Source: Blastococcus sp. CT_GayMR16 (GTDB lineage: Bacteria > Actinomycetota > Actinomycetes > Mycobacteriales > Geodermatophilaceae). Taken from it: a stretch of DNA of 64,000 bases. Position numbers and translations under genes: made by a program. The DNA is taken from contig NZ_SPQK01000023.1 in the NCBI RefSeq assembly GCF_004570875.1, positions 1-64,000 of the forward strand, in the 5' to 3' direction. This document shows, piece after piece, positions 28,082-36,998 of this stretch. Numbering within the stretch: position 1 is the stretch's first letter; each line of letters opens with the position of its first letter. Below the pieces are notes generated by a model. The model was given only the letters and a program-made list of their open reading frames with translations, ran no database searches and was not told the origin of the DNA.

Positions 28082-28465
28082 TCAGTCCGTGTCGAGGCAG
28101 AGGCAGAAGGGGTGGCCGGCCGGATCCAGGAGCACCCGGACGTTCTCCTGCGGCTGGTGGGCAGCGACTGTCGCTCCCAGCGAGACCGCCTCGTCCACCG
28201 CCGAATCCAGGTCACCGACCTGGAAGTCGAAGTGCATCATCGTCCGCTGCCTGCCCTCGACCGGGGGCCAGACGGGCGGCGTGTACCCGGTCGCCTGCTG
28301 GAAGACGACGTAGACCGACCCCTCCGGAGCCGCGAGGATGGCCGTTCCCGGTTCCTCGTGCCCGATGGGCCAGCTGAGCAGCTCCGAGTAGAACCGGGCC
28401 AGGGCACCGGGATCGGGCGCCTCGATGGCCGTTCCCCACCACATGCCGTTCGTCCGCGATCGCAC
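28082..28465 (-). CDS. VOC (glyoxalase/bleomycin-resistance-like) protein
   Basis: A 127-residue single VOC domain of two beta-alpha-beta-beta-beta units, starting WWGTAIEAPDPGALARFYSELLSWPI and ending VRVLLDPAGHPFCLCLD. The MMHFDFQVGDLD segment and terminal DPAGHPFCL are typical of the family. Possible metal ligands are the His in MMHFD and an acidic residue near the C-terminus. Such proteins act as metal-dependent lyases, isomerases or drug-binding proteins; no specific activity can be claimed. GTG start at 28465. Confidence 0.85.
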   Translation of the reverse strand: MRSRTNGMWWGTAIEAPDPGALARFYSELLSWPIGHEEPGTAILAAPEGSVYVVFQQATGYTPPVWPPVEGRQRTMMHFDFQVGDLDSAVDEAVSLGATVAAHQPQENVRVLLDPAGHPFCLCLDTD

Positions 28466-28477
28466 GGGTGCAGCGTC

Positions 28478-29404
28478 CTAGACCTCGGGCAGCTCCGCGC
28501 GGCGGGCGTTGGCGACGTCGAAGAGGTCGCCGTACTCCTCGACCCGGGCCAGGACCTCGTCGGTGGTGAAGCGCAGGGTGGCCGGGTCGGCGCCCTCGCG
28601 CACCGCGTCGACCTCGTCCCAGCCGATCGGCGTGGACACCGTCGCGCCCGCCCGGGCCCGCAGCGAGTACGGCGCCACCGTCGTCTTCGCCGGGTTGTTC
28701 TGGCTCCAGTCGATGAGCACCTTGCCGGGACGCAGCACCTTCTCCATGCGCCAGACGACGTCGTCGGGGGTCTCCGCCGAGAGTTCCTCGGCCAGCCTCT
28801 TGGCGTACCGGCTGGGGTGCTCGCGATCGGCCGCCACGATCGGTGCGTAGACCTGCATGCCCTTCGACCCCGAGGTCTTGACCACCGGGTCCAGCCCGTC
28901 GGCCTCCAGTCGCTCCCCGAGGCGTTCGGCGACCGCGCAGCACTCGGTCAGCCCGGTCTCCGGGCCCGGGTCGAGATCGAGCACCAGCAGGTCGGGGAGC
29001 TGCGGCACGCCGTCGTCGTCGACCTGCCACTGGGGCACGTGCAGTTCCAGCGCCGCGAGGTTGGCCGCCCAGGCCAGGTCGGCCACCGACTCCAGGACGA
29101 CCATGTCCAGCGTCTCCCGCCCCGTCGAGCTGCCCGGGCTCGGGATCGTCACGCGGCGGACCCACTCGGGGGCGTGCCGCGCGCTGTTCTTCTCGAAGAA
29201 CGTCTGCCCCTCGACGCCGTCGGGCCAGCGGGTGAACGTCACCGGGCGGCCGGCCAGGTGCGGCAGGAGCACCGGCCCGACCCGTACGTAGTAGTCGATC
29301 ACCTGGGCCTTGGTGACCTCGACCTCCGGGAACAGCACCTTCTCCAGGTTGGAGACGCTCAGCGTCCGCCCGTCGATCTCCACCCGCTGCTTGGCCGGGC
29401 TCAT
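28478..29404 (-). CDS. ligD: LigD polymerase/primase domain protein (NHEJ)
   Basis: A 308-residue stand-alone archaeo-eukaryotic primase-type polymerase, the gap-filling module of bacterial non-homologous end joining. The catalytic aspartates are in LVLDLDPGPETG (D143, D145); the SGSKGMQVYAPI and WSQNNPAKTTVAPYSLRAR segments are hallmarks of LigD-Pol. ATG at 29404 overlaps the ligase TGA in a four-base ATGA. In mycobacteria this domain is fused to the ligase; here the locus is split into Pol and PE-ligase polypeptides. Confidence 0.93.
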   Translation of the reverse strand: MSPAKQRVEIDGRTLSVSNLEKVLFPEVEVTKAQVIDYYVRVGPVLLPHLAGRPVTFTRWPDGVEGQTFFEKNSARHAPEWVRRVTIPSPGSSTGRETLDMVVLESVADLAWAANLAALELHVPQWQVDDDGVPQLPDLLVLDLDPGPETGLTECCAVAERLGERLEADGLDPVVKTSGSKGMQVYAPIVAADREHPSRYAKRLAEELSAETPDDVVWRMEKVLRPGKVLIDWSQNNPAKTTVAPYSLRARAGATVSTPIGWDEVDAVREGADPATLRFTTDEVLARVEEYGDLFDVANARRAELPEV

Positions 29405-30873
29405 GGCTCGACCACGACGTCGTCCGGTTCGAGGTCGTCGCGGACGCCGCGCCACGAGGGATGGCGGAGCCGCCCGTCGGTCGTCCAGACCGCGTACGCC
29501 ACCTCGCCCACCAGGTCCGGCTCCACCCAGTGCGCGTCCCGCGTGACCTCGCGGGGCAGGGTGCCGGAGAACGGGGACGTCGTCCGCGAGGTGAGCATCC
29601 GCTTCAGGTCCGTGAGGTCCTGGTCGGTGAAGCCGGTGCCGACGTGCCCCGCGAAGACCAGCCGCCCCTCGTCGTCCGGGACGCCGAACAGCAGCGACCC
29701 GATCCCCCCGGCCCGCCGTCCCTGGCCGGGCCGCCAGCCGCCGACGACCACCGCCTGGGACCGGAAGTTCTTCACCTTGCGCCAGTCGGGGCCCCGCAGC
29801 CCCGGGCGGTAGACCGAGTTCAGCCGCTTCGCGACGACCCCCTCGAGCCCGTTCTCCTGACTGGCGGCCAGCACCTGCGCCCCTCCCCCGGGGAACCACG
29901 GCGTCGCCACCCAGCGGTGCCCCGCGAGGCCCAGGGCGTCCAGCCGCTCCCGGCGCTGCGCGTAGGGCACCCCGAGCAGGTCCTCGCCGTCCCAGGACAG
30001 CAGATCGAAGACGAGATAGGTGACCGGCTTCTCGGCGGCCATGCGGGGCACCTCGGGGCCCGTGCGGTGCATCCGGTTCTGCAGCGCCCCGAAGTCCGGG
30101 CGGCCGGCGGCGTCCATGGCCACGATCTCGCCGTCCACCACCGCGTCGTGCCCGGTGAGCGCGGCCGGGAGCCGCGCCACCTCGGGATAGCGCACGGTGA
30201 TCTCGGTGCCCTTGCGCGAGGTCAGCACCAGGACCCCCCTGTGCACCGAGGCGACCGCGCGCACGCCGTCCCACTTGAACTCGTAGCCCCACCGGTCGTC
30301 CTCGTCCGGCGGGGGCAGCTCCCCTGCGGTGGCGAGCATCGGCCGCGGTGCGTCGGGCCGGACCGGCGGCGGGGTGGCGTCGAGCTTGCGGATGTTCCAG
30401 GCGCCGTCGTCCAGCGGGAACAGCGCGTAGCGGCCGGCCAGCCGGCGGCCGTCGAAGGTCACGATGATGTGCCGCTCGTCCCACTTCTCGGTGGCGTAGC
30501 GGCCGGCGTCCCAGATGGTGACGGCGCCGCCGCCGTACTCGCCGGCAGCGATGTCACCGGCGAACGAGGCGTACTCGAGCGGATGGTCCTCGGTCGGGAC
30601 GGCGAGCCGGTTCGTGCCGGCCTCGGTCGGCGGGCCCTTGGGCACCGCCCAGCTCTTCAGGACGCCGTCGCGCTCGAGCCGGAGGTCCCAGTGCACGCGC
30701 TCACCGGTCCGGCCGCGAGGGGTGTGGTGCTCCTGGACGACGAAGGTGTCGTCGTTGCCGGTCGGCAGTGGACTGCCAGCGGCGGGAACGGGCTCGGCCG
30801 TGCGCGCCGGGTCCCGCTTGGCGCGGTACGCGGCGAGCGGATCCTCCCGCCCACCGCGCGGACGCGGCGGCAC
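29401..30873 (-). CDS. ligD: LigD phosphoesterase-ligase protein (NHEJ)
   Basis: A 490-residue protein. Residues ~35-150 form the 3'-phosphoesterase domain (FVVQEHHTPRGRTGERVHWDLRL outline, with the catalytic histidines). Residues ~175-490 form an ATP-dependent DNA ligase with the adenylated lysine in YEFKWDGVRA (K200), motif III AVVDGEIVAMD, GLEGVVAKRL (motif IV) and DWRKVKNF (motif V). It seals breaks held by Ku. GTG at 30873 lies one base after the ku stop codon, so the three genes form an operon ku-(PE-ligase)-Pol. Confidence 0.94.
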   Translation of the reverse strand: MPPRPRGGREDPLAAYRAKRDPARTAEPVPAAGSPLPTGNDDTFVVQEHHTPRGRTGERVHWDLRLERDGVLKSWAVPKGPPTEAGTNRLAVPTEDHPLEYASFAGDIAAGEYGGGAVTIWDAGRYATEKWDERHIIVTFDGRRLAGRYALFPLDDGAWNIRKLDATPPPVRPDAPRPMLATAGELPPPDEDDRWGYEFKWDGVRAVASVHRGVLVLTSRKGTEITVRYPEVARLPAALTGHDAVVDGEIVAMDAAGRPDFGALQNRMHRTGPEVPRMAAEKPVTYLVFDLLSWDGEDLLGVPYAQRRERLDALGLAGHRWVATPWFPGGGAQVLAASQENGLEGVVAKRLNSVYRPGLRGPDWRKVKNFRSQAVVVGGWRPGQGRRAGGIGSLLFGVPDDEGRLVFAGHVGTGFTDQDLTDLKRMLTSRTTSPFSGTLPREVTRDAHWVEPDLVGEVAYAVWTTDGRLRHPSWRGVRDDLEPDDVVVEP

Positions 30874-30874
30874 G

Positions 30875-31897
30875 TCAGGCGCTGCGGCGGGCGCGCTTGG
30901 CAGGTGGCCTGTCCGCGGTCGTCTTCTTCGCCGCGGTGCTCTTGCTAGCGGTGCTCTTGCTGGCGGTGGTCTTCTTCGCCGCGGTCGTCTTCTCCGCCGC
31001 TGCCGCCTTCTTGGCCGGCGCCTTCTTGGCGGGGGCGGCCTTCTTGGCCGGCGCCCGCTTGGCGGGAGCCTTCGCGGCCGGCGCATCCTCCGCGGAGTCG
31101 CCGTCGTCCGCGTCGTCGGCGGACCCGCCGCGGGCCCGCTCGACACTGCGGCGCAGCGCGCTCATGAGGTCGACGACGGCGGCTCCGGAGTCGGGCACCT
31201 CCGGCACCTGCTGGACCTCGCCACCGCTCTGCTTGGCCTCGAGCAGCTCGGTCAGCGCCGCGCGGTAGTCGTCGGTGAACTCGGTGGCATCGAACTCGCC
31301 GGTCATCGAGCTGATCAGCGCCTCGGCCATCTTCAGCTCCTGGGGCCGGACGCTGATGTCCTCGTCGAGGAACGCGAAGTCGGGACGGCGGATCTCGTCG
31401 GGCCACCGCATCGTGTGGAGGACGAGCACGCCCTCCTTCACGCGCAGGGCGGCGAGGGACTCGCGCTGCCGGATGGCGATCTTGGTGATCGCGACCTGCC
31501 CGGCGTTCTCGAGGGCGTCGCGCAGCAGCACGTAGGGGCGCGCGGCCGGGCCGTCGGGCTCGAGGTAGTAGGTCTTCTCGAACATGATCGGGTCGATCTC
31601 GTCCTGGTCCACGAACTCGAGGACCTCGATCTCGCGCCGGGTGCTCAGCGGGAGGTCGTCGAAGTCCTCGTCGGTCAGGATGACGACCTGGCCGTCGGGC
31701 AGTTCGTAGCCCTTGGCGATGTCGCTGTACTCGACCTCTTCGCCGTCGATCGAGCAGACCCGCTTGTACTTGACCCGTCCCCCGTCGGTGGCGTGCACCT
31801 GGTGGAAGCGGATGTCCTTGTCCTCGGTGGCGGAGTACAGCTTCACGCCGATGCTGACGAGGCCGAACGACACAGCCCCGCGCCAGATCGATCGCAT
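30875..31897 (-). CDS. ku: Ku protein with lysine/alanine-rich tail
   Basis: A 340-residue Ku homodimer subunit that binds DNA ends for non-homologous end joining. The core starts MRSIWRGAVSFGLVSIGVKLY and includes KYKRVCSIDGEEVEYSDI, then RPYVLLRDALE. From about residue 265 the protein becomes a low-complexity tail of AKKA/PAKKA units ending RRSA. Such lysine-rich extensions on actinobacterial Ku are known to widen DNA binding. ATG at 31897. First gene of the repair operon. Confidence 0.95.
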   Translation of the reverse strand: MRSIWRGAVSFGLVSIGVKLYSATEDKDIRFHQVHATDGGRVKYKRVCSIDGEEVEYSDIAKGYELPDGQVVILTDEDFDDLPLSTRREIEVLEFVDQDEIDPIMFEKTYYLEPDGPAARPYVLLRDALENAGQVAITKIAIRQRESLAALRVKEGVLVLHTMRWPDEIRRPDFAFLDEDISVRPQELKMAEALISSMTGEFDATEFTDDYRAALTELLEAKQSGGEVQQVPEVPDSGAAVVDLMSALRRSVERARGGSADDADDGDSAEDAPAAKAPAKRAPAKKAAPAKKAPAKKAAAAEKTTAAKKTTASKSTASKSTAAKKTTADRPPAKRARRSA

Positions 31898-32041
31898 GCT
31901 GCCCCTTCCCGAACCGGGCCCAAGCCCCTGACGGACCCGGAACCGGGTCAAGATCACAGGATAGGTCCGGCCGGGCCCCCGCGGCAGGTCGACCGACGTG
32001 CGACGTCCCCCGGATGGAGTAAGGACCCCCCTCGCCCTCCA

Positions 32042-32076
32042 CCGCTCGCAAGCTCTTGTCGGGCCCCTGCGAGCGG
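32042..32076. repeat. Hairpin with 9-bp stem between ku and DUF1360 genes
   Basis: CCGCTCGCA and its perfect complement TGCGAGCGG, separated by 17 bases, upstream of ku and just downstream of the DUF1360 stop codon. It probably terminates the DUF1360 transcript. The surrounding 60 bp are unusually pyrimidine-rich and could belong to a dispersed intergenic repeat. Confidence 0.45.
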
Positions 32077-32082
32077 GCCTGA

Positions 32083-32658
32083 TCAGTCCTCCTCGTCGAC
32101 GCCTTCGGACTGGGGTGCGAGTCCGCCGTTCTGGATGCCGTCGTAGACGAACTGGAGGACGTCGGAGCCGGCCACCATCGTCATCGTGAGAGCGGCCAGG
32201 CGGGTGGCCTTGGGAGCGGTCACGTAGCCGAACACGAAGCCGGTGCCGACCCACTGGGCCAGGCAGAACGGGCAGGTGAGCAGTTCCCCCACCGCGTGCT
32301 TGGCACCCCCGTGCTCGCGGACCTCCTCGGCGACCTCCGCGTGCCCGGAGGGTCCCTCGAACCGCACGAACGGCGCCCGGATCGGGGCGGTCACCGGGTC
32401 CTTCGCGATGCGCCGGGCGAGGCGGAAGGTGGCCACGGTCAGCAGGAAGGCGTCCCCGACCGGGATCCGCTCCGGCAGCTCGCGCCCCGACGCGCGCACC
32501 GCCGCCGCTGCGGCCGACACCAGCCCGACGTAGACGCCCATCGCGCCGAGGTCGCCGGCGAGTGGGCGCGGCTCGCCGTTGGTGTACTCCCGCTTCTGGG
32601 TGCGGGCCCACCGGCGGACCGGTGCGCCGATCCGCAGGACCTCGTCTGCAAGCGACAT
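32083..32658 (-). CDS. DUF1360 family protein
   Basis: A 191-residue protein matching DUF1360, with the diagnostic segment LLTCPFCLAQWVGTGF near residue 126 (CxxC then W) after the hydrophobic stretch GDAFLLTVATFRLARRIAKD. It has two or three hydrophobic helices, so it is probably membrane-associated. Its function is unknown. A possible SigF-type promoter (GGTT-N15-GGGGTA on the minus strand, 32669-32693) lies immediately upstream of ATG 32658. Confidence 0.85.
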   Translation of the reverse strand: MSLADEVLRIGAPVRRWARTQKREYTNGEPRPLAGDLGAMGVYVGLVSAAAAAVRASGRELPERIPVGDAFLLTVATFRLARRIAKDPVTAPIRAPFVRFEGPSGHAEVAEEVREHGGAKHAVGELLTCPFCLAQWVGTGFVFGYVTAPKATRLAALTMTMVAGSDVLQFVYDGIQNGGLAPQSEGVDEED

Positions 32659-32843
32659 GGCAGCGCGCTACCCCTGCCCCGGTCTCCGCAACCGGCCCAC
32701 CCGACGGCGTGCGCCAACCCACACCGGCGCATGGCCGCCGGGGGGACGGGTAGGGCGGGAGTCAGACACGGGTCGGAGGACCGGTTCCCCGCCCCGCCGC
32801 GCTCCCGCGGTCCGGCGCGGACCCGTGCAGAAGGAGGCACCGA

Positions 32844-33257
32844 ATGACGCAGCCCGAGGGCCAGACCGCCCGCGACATCTTCCCCGAGGACGAGGGCCTC
32901 CCGGAGGTCGCGAACGACGACTCCCCCACCAGCGAGATGGCCGAGGACCCGGAGTTCGCCCCATTGCCCGGTGAGCGTCCCGGCGCCAGCGTCGACTTCG
33001 GCACCACCTCGGAGGAGCAGGCCGAGGGCGAGTCGCTCGACGGCCGGCTGGCCCGCGAGATCCCGGACGGCGCCCCGGACGTCCGGCCGGCCGAGGACCC
33101 CCAGCGCGCGCACGCCCAGTTCGAGCAGGACCTGGACACGACCCAGCCCACCGACTCGGGCACCGAGCGGACCGCCGACGACCTCGAGGCCACCGCAGAT
33201 ACCGCCGTCGGCGGGGAGGGACCCGAGGAGAGCGCCGTCCACATCATCGACGGCTGA
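32844..33257 (+). CDS. DUF5709 family acidic protein
   Basis: A 137-residue, strongly acidic, probably disordered protein. The core phrase SVDFGTTSEEQAEGESLDGRLAREIPD matches, in outline, DUF5709 proteins of actinobacteria. There are no helices of membrane type and no cysteines. The abundance of D and E and near lack of hydrophobics recall hydrophilin-like stress proteins, which is inference only. ATG at 32844 follows AAGGAGG. Confidence 0.82.
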   Translation: MTQPEGQTARDIFPEDEGLPEVANDDSPTSEMAEDPEFAPLPGERPGASVDFGTTSEEQAEGESLDGRLAREIPDGAPDVRPAEDPQRAHAQFEQDLDTTQPTDSGTERTADDLEATADTAVGGEGPEESAVHIIDG

Positions 33258-33269
33258 CCCCGTTGAAGC

Positions 33270-33300
33270 CCCACCCCTGACGCGCCTCGCCGGGGGTGGG
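33270..33300 (+). terminator. Hairpin after DUF5709 gene
   Basis: CCCACCCC and GGGGTGGG form an 8-bp stem with a 15-base loop, 12 bases beyond the stop codon. Confidence 0.55.
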
Positions 33301-33497
33301 TTGGCACGTGCTCGTACGGTTGTCTACGTTTGTGATCGCGGTTCAGCAGGAAGCCGCGAAACGGTTCCGGGGCAATCCCCCGGCGCCGACACCCGTTCGA
33401 CCACCTGCGGAACCGGGGACGTCCAGTTCCCGGATCGCACAGCGGTAGATTGTCGGGGCGGTCCGCCGTCCCGGTACCGCCGAGAGGAGCACTGTCC

Positions 33498-33896
33498 GTG
33501 ACCACTTCCGACCTTCCCGCCGAGGGGCAGCCCGACGTGTCGACCGAAGGCACCGAGGCACCCTTCGACGACGTGATCACGCTTTCCACCTCCACCGGTG
33601 ACGACGGCGTGGTGACGGTGACGGTCGTCGGCGAGGTGGACACGTTCACCGCTCCCGTGCTGCGCTCGACGCTGGACAGCCAGCTCGAGCAGCAGCCGAA
33701 GGAACTCGTCATCGACCTGTCCGGCGTCCAGTTCCTCGGCTCCGCCGGACTGGCCGTGCTGGTGGAGACGCAGAAGTCCTCCCGCGCCCGCGAGGTCGCG
33801 CTGAGCCTGATCGCCACCACTCGCGCCGTCACCCGCCCGCTCGAGGTGACCGGCCTGATCGACCTGTTCACGATCGCCGACAGCAGCGCTCGCTGA
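33498..33896 (+). CDS. STAS-domain anti-sigma factor antagonist
   Basis: A 132-residue STAS protein of the SpoIIAA/RsbV type. The core reads VTVVGEVDTFTAPVLRSTLD, then LVIDLSGVQFLGSAGLAVLVE. The phosphorylatable serine is in FLGSAG. In partner switching, the dephosphorylated form binds an RsbW-type kinase and frees the sigma factor. An RsbW/SigF operon and two SpoIIE-type phosphatases in this window are plausible partners. GTG at 33498 follows GAGAGGAG; an in-frame upstream start is rejected for lack of a ribosome site. Confidence 0.9.
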   Translation: MTTSDLPAEGQPDVSTEGTEAPFDDVITLSTSTGDDGVVTVTVVGEVDTFTAPVLRSTLDSQLEQQPKELVIDLSGVQFLGSAGLAVLVETQKSSRAREVALSLIATTRAVTRPLEVTGLIDLFTIADSSAR

Positions 33897-33932
33897 ACGA
33901 CCGCCGGGACCACCCGGCGCGCACGAACGAAC

Positions 33933-33960
33933 GAAGGCCCCGCCGAACGGCGGGGCCTTC
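33933..33960. terminator. Bidirectional hairpin between STAS and topoisomerase genes
   Basis: GAAGGCCCCGCC, a four-base loop GAAC, and the perfect complement GGCGGGGCCTTC, between two convergent genes. Confidence 0.85.
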
Positions 33961-33973
33961 GTCGTCTCCTGGC

Positions 33974-34996
33974 CTACGCCGACAGCATCTGGCAGACCGC
34001 GGCCTCGAGCACCTTCTGGGTGTCTCGGTCGGCCATGCCCCCCGACGACAGGGCCTCCTCGGCCTCCCGCAGCACGTGGGCGACGGTCTCCCCGTGCTCG
34101 AACCGGTCGACGACCCGGGGGTCGACGTAGCTCGCCTTGCACACCGCCGGGGTGTTCCCGAGCTGCTCGCTGACCTGCTTGTACGCGGCGCTGACGACCT
34201 TCTTGCGGGCCGTCCGGCTGGCCGGCGGCGGCACCTCCGCGAGCGCCGCCGCCATGAGCACGGTCGCGGTCCAGGTGCGGAAGTCCTTCGCGGTGATCTC
34301 CGCCCCGCTGATCTCCTTGAGGTAGGCGTTGATCTCGGCGCTGGTCACGTCGCGCCACTCGCCGTCCCCGGTCTGGTAGGCCAGCAGGTCCTCCCCCGCG
34401 TCGGCCGGGCGTTCCAGCAGCTGCCGGACGACCGTGGCCGTCGGCCGGTCGGTGATCTCCACCTCGCGGTCGATCCCGCCCTTGGCCGTGTAGGAGTAGA
34501 AGGTCCGCTCACCGCGGACCGACACGTGCGAGCGCTTGAGCGTGGCCAGCCCGTAGGTGCCGTTCTCCACCTCGTACTGCTCGCTGCCGACACGGAAGGC
34601 CCCGAGGTCGAGCAGACGGATCGCGGTGGCCAGCACGCGGTCCCGGTTCAGGCCCCGGGTGCGCAGACCGGCCTTGACGGCGTCCCGCACGTCCGGGAGC
34701 TGGTGGGCGATCTCCAGGACCCGCTCGTGCTTCTCGGCGTCGCGCCGGGTCCGCCACTCGTCGTGGTACCGGTACTGCCGCCGGCCGGCCGCGTCGACGC
34801 CGGTGGCCTGGATGTGCCCGTTCGGCCAGGGGCAGATCCAGACGTCCTTCCAGGCCGGCGGGATGGCCAAGCCACGGATCCGGTCGAGCCGGTCGTCCTT
34901 GATCAAGGTGCCGTCGACGTCGGAGTAGGCGAAGCCCCGCCCGGCCCTGCGACGCCGGTACCCGGGTCCGTTCACGTCGCTGCGCCGAAGTCTCAC
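33974..34996 (-). CDS. DNA topoisomerase IB (poxvirus type)
   Basis: A 340-residue type IB topoisomerase that relaxes supercoils through a 3'-phosphotyrosyl intermediate. The N-terminal part reads GFAYSDVDGTLIKD and WICPWPNGHIQATGVDAAGRRQY. The catalytic pentad includes the Arg of GAFRVGSE, KRSHV and KDFRTW, with the nucleophile Y290 in CKASYVDPRVVDRF. GTG at 34996 is preferred over the TTG at 35029 because family proteins begin with the RLRRSD phrase. This enzyme class is common in soil and desiccation-tolerant actinobacteria. It converges on the STAS gene. Confidence 0.92.
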   Translation of the reverse strand: MRLRRSDVNGPGYRRRRAGRGFAYSDVDGTLIKDDRLDRIRGLAIPPAWKDVWICPWPNGHIQATGVDAAGRRQYRYHDEWRTRRDAEKHERVLEIAHQLPDVRDAVKAGLRTRGLNRDRVLATAIRLLDLGAFRVGSEQYEVENGTYGLATLKRSHVSVRGERTFYSYTAKGGIDREVEITDRPTATVVRQLLERPADAGEDLLAYQTGDGEWRDVTSAEINAYLKEISGAEITAKDFRTWTATVLMAAALAEVPPPASRTARKKVVSAAYKQVSEQLGNTPAVCKASYVDPRVVDRFEHGETVAHVLREAEEALSSGGMADRDTQKVLEAAVCQMLSA

Positions 34997-35065
34997 GTCC
35001 GGAGGATGTGCACCGGACCGGTTCCCCAAACCGTCCGCGGGTGCGCGGTCGCTCCGCCGGGGGGA

Positions 35066-36922
35066 TCAGCGCAGATCGACCAGCCCACCGAGTCCACTGA
35101 TCTGCAGGATGTGCCGGGTGACGCCGCCCTCGGGCGCGTGGACGACGAGCCGCCAGCCCTCGTCGCGGCCGATGCGGGCGATCGCGAGGACCACCCGGAC
35201 GGCCGCACTGCTGAACAGGGTGACCGCGCCGAGGTCGAGCTCGACCCGGCCGGTGCCTCCGTGGCTGGCCTCCAGCAGCCGGATGCGCATCTGCTCGGCG
35301 CTGATCTCGTCGACCGCGCCGGCGACCGAGACGACCGGCCGCGGGCCGTCGCGGTCGACGCTCACGGTCGCGCTCGCGTGGTTCGCCGAGTGGTCGGGGT
35401 CGACGTCGGGCGTGCGGCGGAGGCGGACGCTGAGCGTGACCGTCGTCCCGCGTTCCTCCTCCTCGAACACCACGGTGTCGACGAGCTGCCGCATGATCAG
35501 CAGCCCACGTCCCCGGTCGCCCGGGTCGCGGTCCGGCGGGCGCCAGGTGCCCTCGTCCCGGACCGTGACGGTCAGGACGCCGTCCACGTCCACGGAGGCC
35601 GTGACCCACATCGGGCCGGGCTCCGAGCCCTGGTAGGCGTGCTCGGCGGCGTTGGCACAGGCCTCGCCGACCGCCACCATGACGCCGACCCGGTCCTGCT
35701 CCCCCATCCCGAGGGCGGCCAGCCAGCCGCCGAGGCGGCGGCGCACCCCCGGCAGGGCCGAGGGGACGGCGGTCAGTTCCAGCTGCAGCGGCTCCAGCGC
35801 GGTCTCGCGGCGGTGCGCCACGAGGACGGCGACGTCGTCCGGCCAGCCCTGCGGCCGCCGGACCCCCTCGGCCACGGAGGAGGCCAACCCGGCCGAGGCG
35901 TCCGCCTCGAGCGCACCGGGCGCCCGGAGCACCGAGCGCGAGACGTCCGCCAGGCGGCTCAGCGCCTCGTCGGGGACGGCGGCGCCGCCGGCGATGGCCC
36001 CGTTGGAGAAGAGCACGAGCGTGGCGCCCTGCTCGAGCACGTGCTCGGAGATCTCGGTCTTCACGCCCGGCAGGCTGCCGAGCGGAGGCCGCGGGGTGCC
36101 CGGGAGGAACGACGTCCGGCCGTCGGCGTGGACGACGAGCGGCGGTGGATGCCCGGCCGCGCCGTAGGTCAGCGTGCCGGTGCCCGCGTCCAGGACGCCG
36201 TAGAACACCGAGGCGCCCTCGACGTCGTCCATCTGGGCGGCGAAGTCGTCCAGGGCGGCGAGCACCACCCGCGGCGAGGGATCCCGCAGCGCGGTCGAGC
36301 GCATGGCTCCCCGGAGGCGGCTCATCGCGCCCGCCGCGGGCACGCCGTGGCCCACGGCGTCACCGACGACGAGGGCAACCCGGCCGGCGCCCAGCGGGAC
36401 CGCGTCGTACCAGTCGCCGCCGGCCGCACGGGCCGACGACGCCCGGTGGTAACTGCCGGAGAGGCGCAGGTCGGGCAGCATCGGCAGCGACGGGGGCAGC
36501 AGCGAGAGCTGCGCCTGCTCCACGAGGTCGACCGGCTGCTTGGGCCACAGCGACATGTCGGTCGCAGTGTCGTCGGGCTCGAGCACGAGCAGCACGCCGG
36601 GGCCACCGGCCACGCGCATGGGCCGCGCGATCACCGTGGCTGACGTGCCGGGCTCGCCGAGCGGGCCGCAGAGGGTCTCGGGACGTCCCGTGCGGAGGAC
36701 GTCGTCGACGACCTCGGCGACCGAGCGGCCGTCGACGAAGGGGAACCCGCTGCGGTCGGTACCGAGTTGCCGCGCACGAGCGTTCGCCCAGACGGGCTCG
36801 GCAGCGGAGGTGAGGCAGTAGATGGCGGCCGGAGCCGACTCCATGGCCGTCACCAGGGCAGCAGCGGCCGCGTCCCCGGCGGGACCGGGGAGGGACGGCT
36901 CGGAGCCGGGGGTGGTGCTCAT
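35066..36922 (-). CDS. PAS-SpoIIE phosphatase-HATPase-STAS multidomain regulator
   Basis: A 618-residue protein with four modules. PAS-like, ~20-130 (AIYCLTSAAEPVWANARARQ). PP2C/SpoIIE phosphatase, ~150-375, with AGGDWYDAV, VVGDAVGHGVPAAG and the metal-binding PDDVAVLVAHR. RsbW-type HATPase, ~390-505, with GEACANAAEHAYQ and DRGRGLLIM. STAS, ~525-618, with VELDLGAVTLFSSAAVRVVL. One chain therefore carries phosphatase, kinase and antagonist functions of partner switching. ATG at 36922. It diverges from the anti-sigma/sigma operon across 231 bp, suggesting it tunes that sigma factor. Confidence 0.9.
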   Translation of the reverse strand: MSTTPGSEPSLPGPAGDAAAAALVTAMESAPAAIYCLTSAAEPVWANARARQLGTDRSGFPFVDGRSVAEVVDDVLRTGRPETLCGPLGEPGTSATVIARPMRVAGGPGVLLVLEPDDTATDMSLWPKQPVDLVEQAQLSLLPPSLPMLPDLRLSGSYHRASSARAAGGDWYDAVPLGAGRVALVVGDAVGHGVPAAGAMSRLRGAMRSTALRDPSPRVVLAALDDFAAQMDDVEGASVFYGVLDAGTGTLTYGAAGHPPPLVVHADGRTSFLPGTPRPPLGSLPGVKTEISEHVLEQGATLVLFSNGAIAGGAAVPDEALSRLADVSRSVLRAPGALEADASAGLASSVAEGVRRPQGWPDDVAVLVAHRRETALEPLQLELTAVPSALPGVRRRLGGWLAALGMGEQDRVGVMVAVGEACANAAEHAYQGSEPGPMWVTASVDVDGVLTVTVRDEGTWRPPDRDPGDRGRGLLIMRQLVDTVVFEEEERGTTVTLSVRLRRTPDVDPDHSANHASATVSVDRDGPRPVVSVAGAVDEISAEQMRIRLLEASHGGTGRVELDLGAVTLFSSAAVRVVLAIARIGRDEGWRLVVHAPEGGVTRHILQISGLGGLVDLR

Positions 36923-36998
36923 CTCGGGCCAGCCAATACCAGCGTTCGTGGCGTGGCAACCGCACCTCGCCGAGACGTGGGACCGTGGGGCGAGCCAC

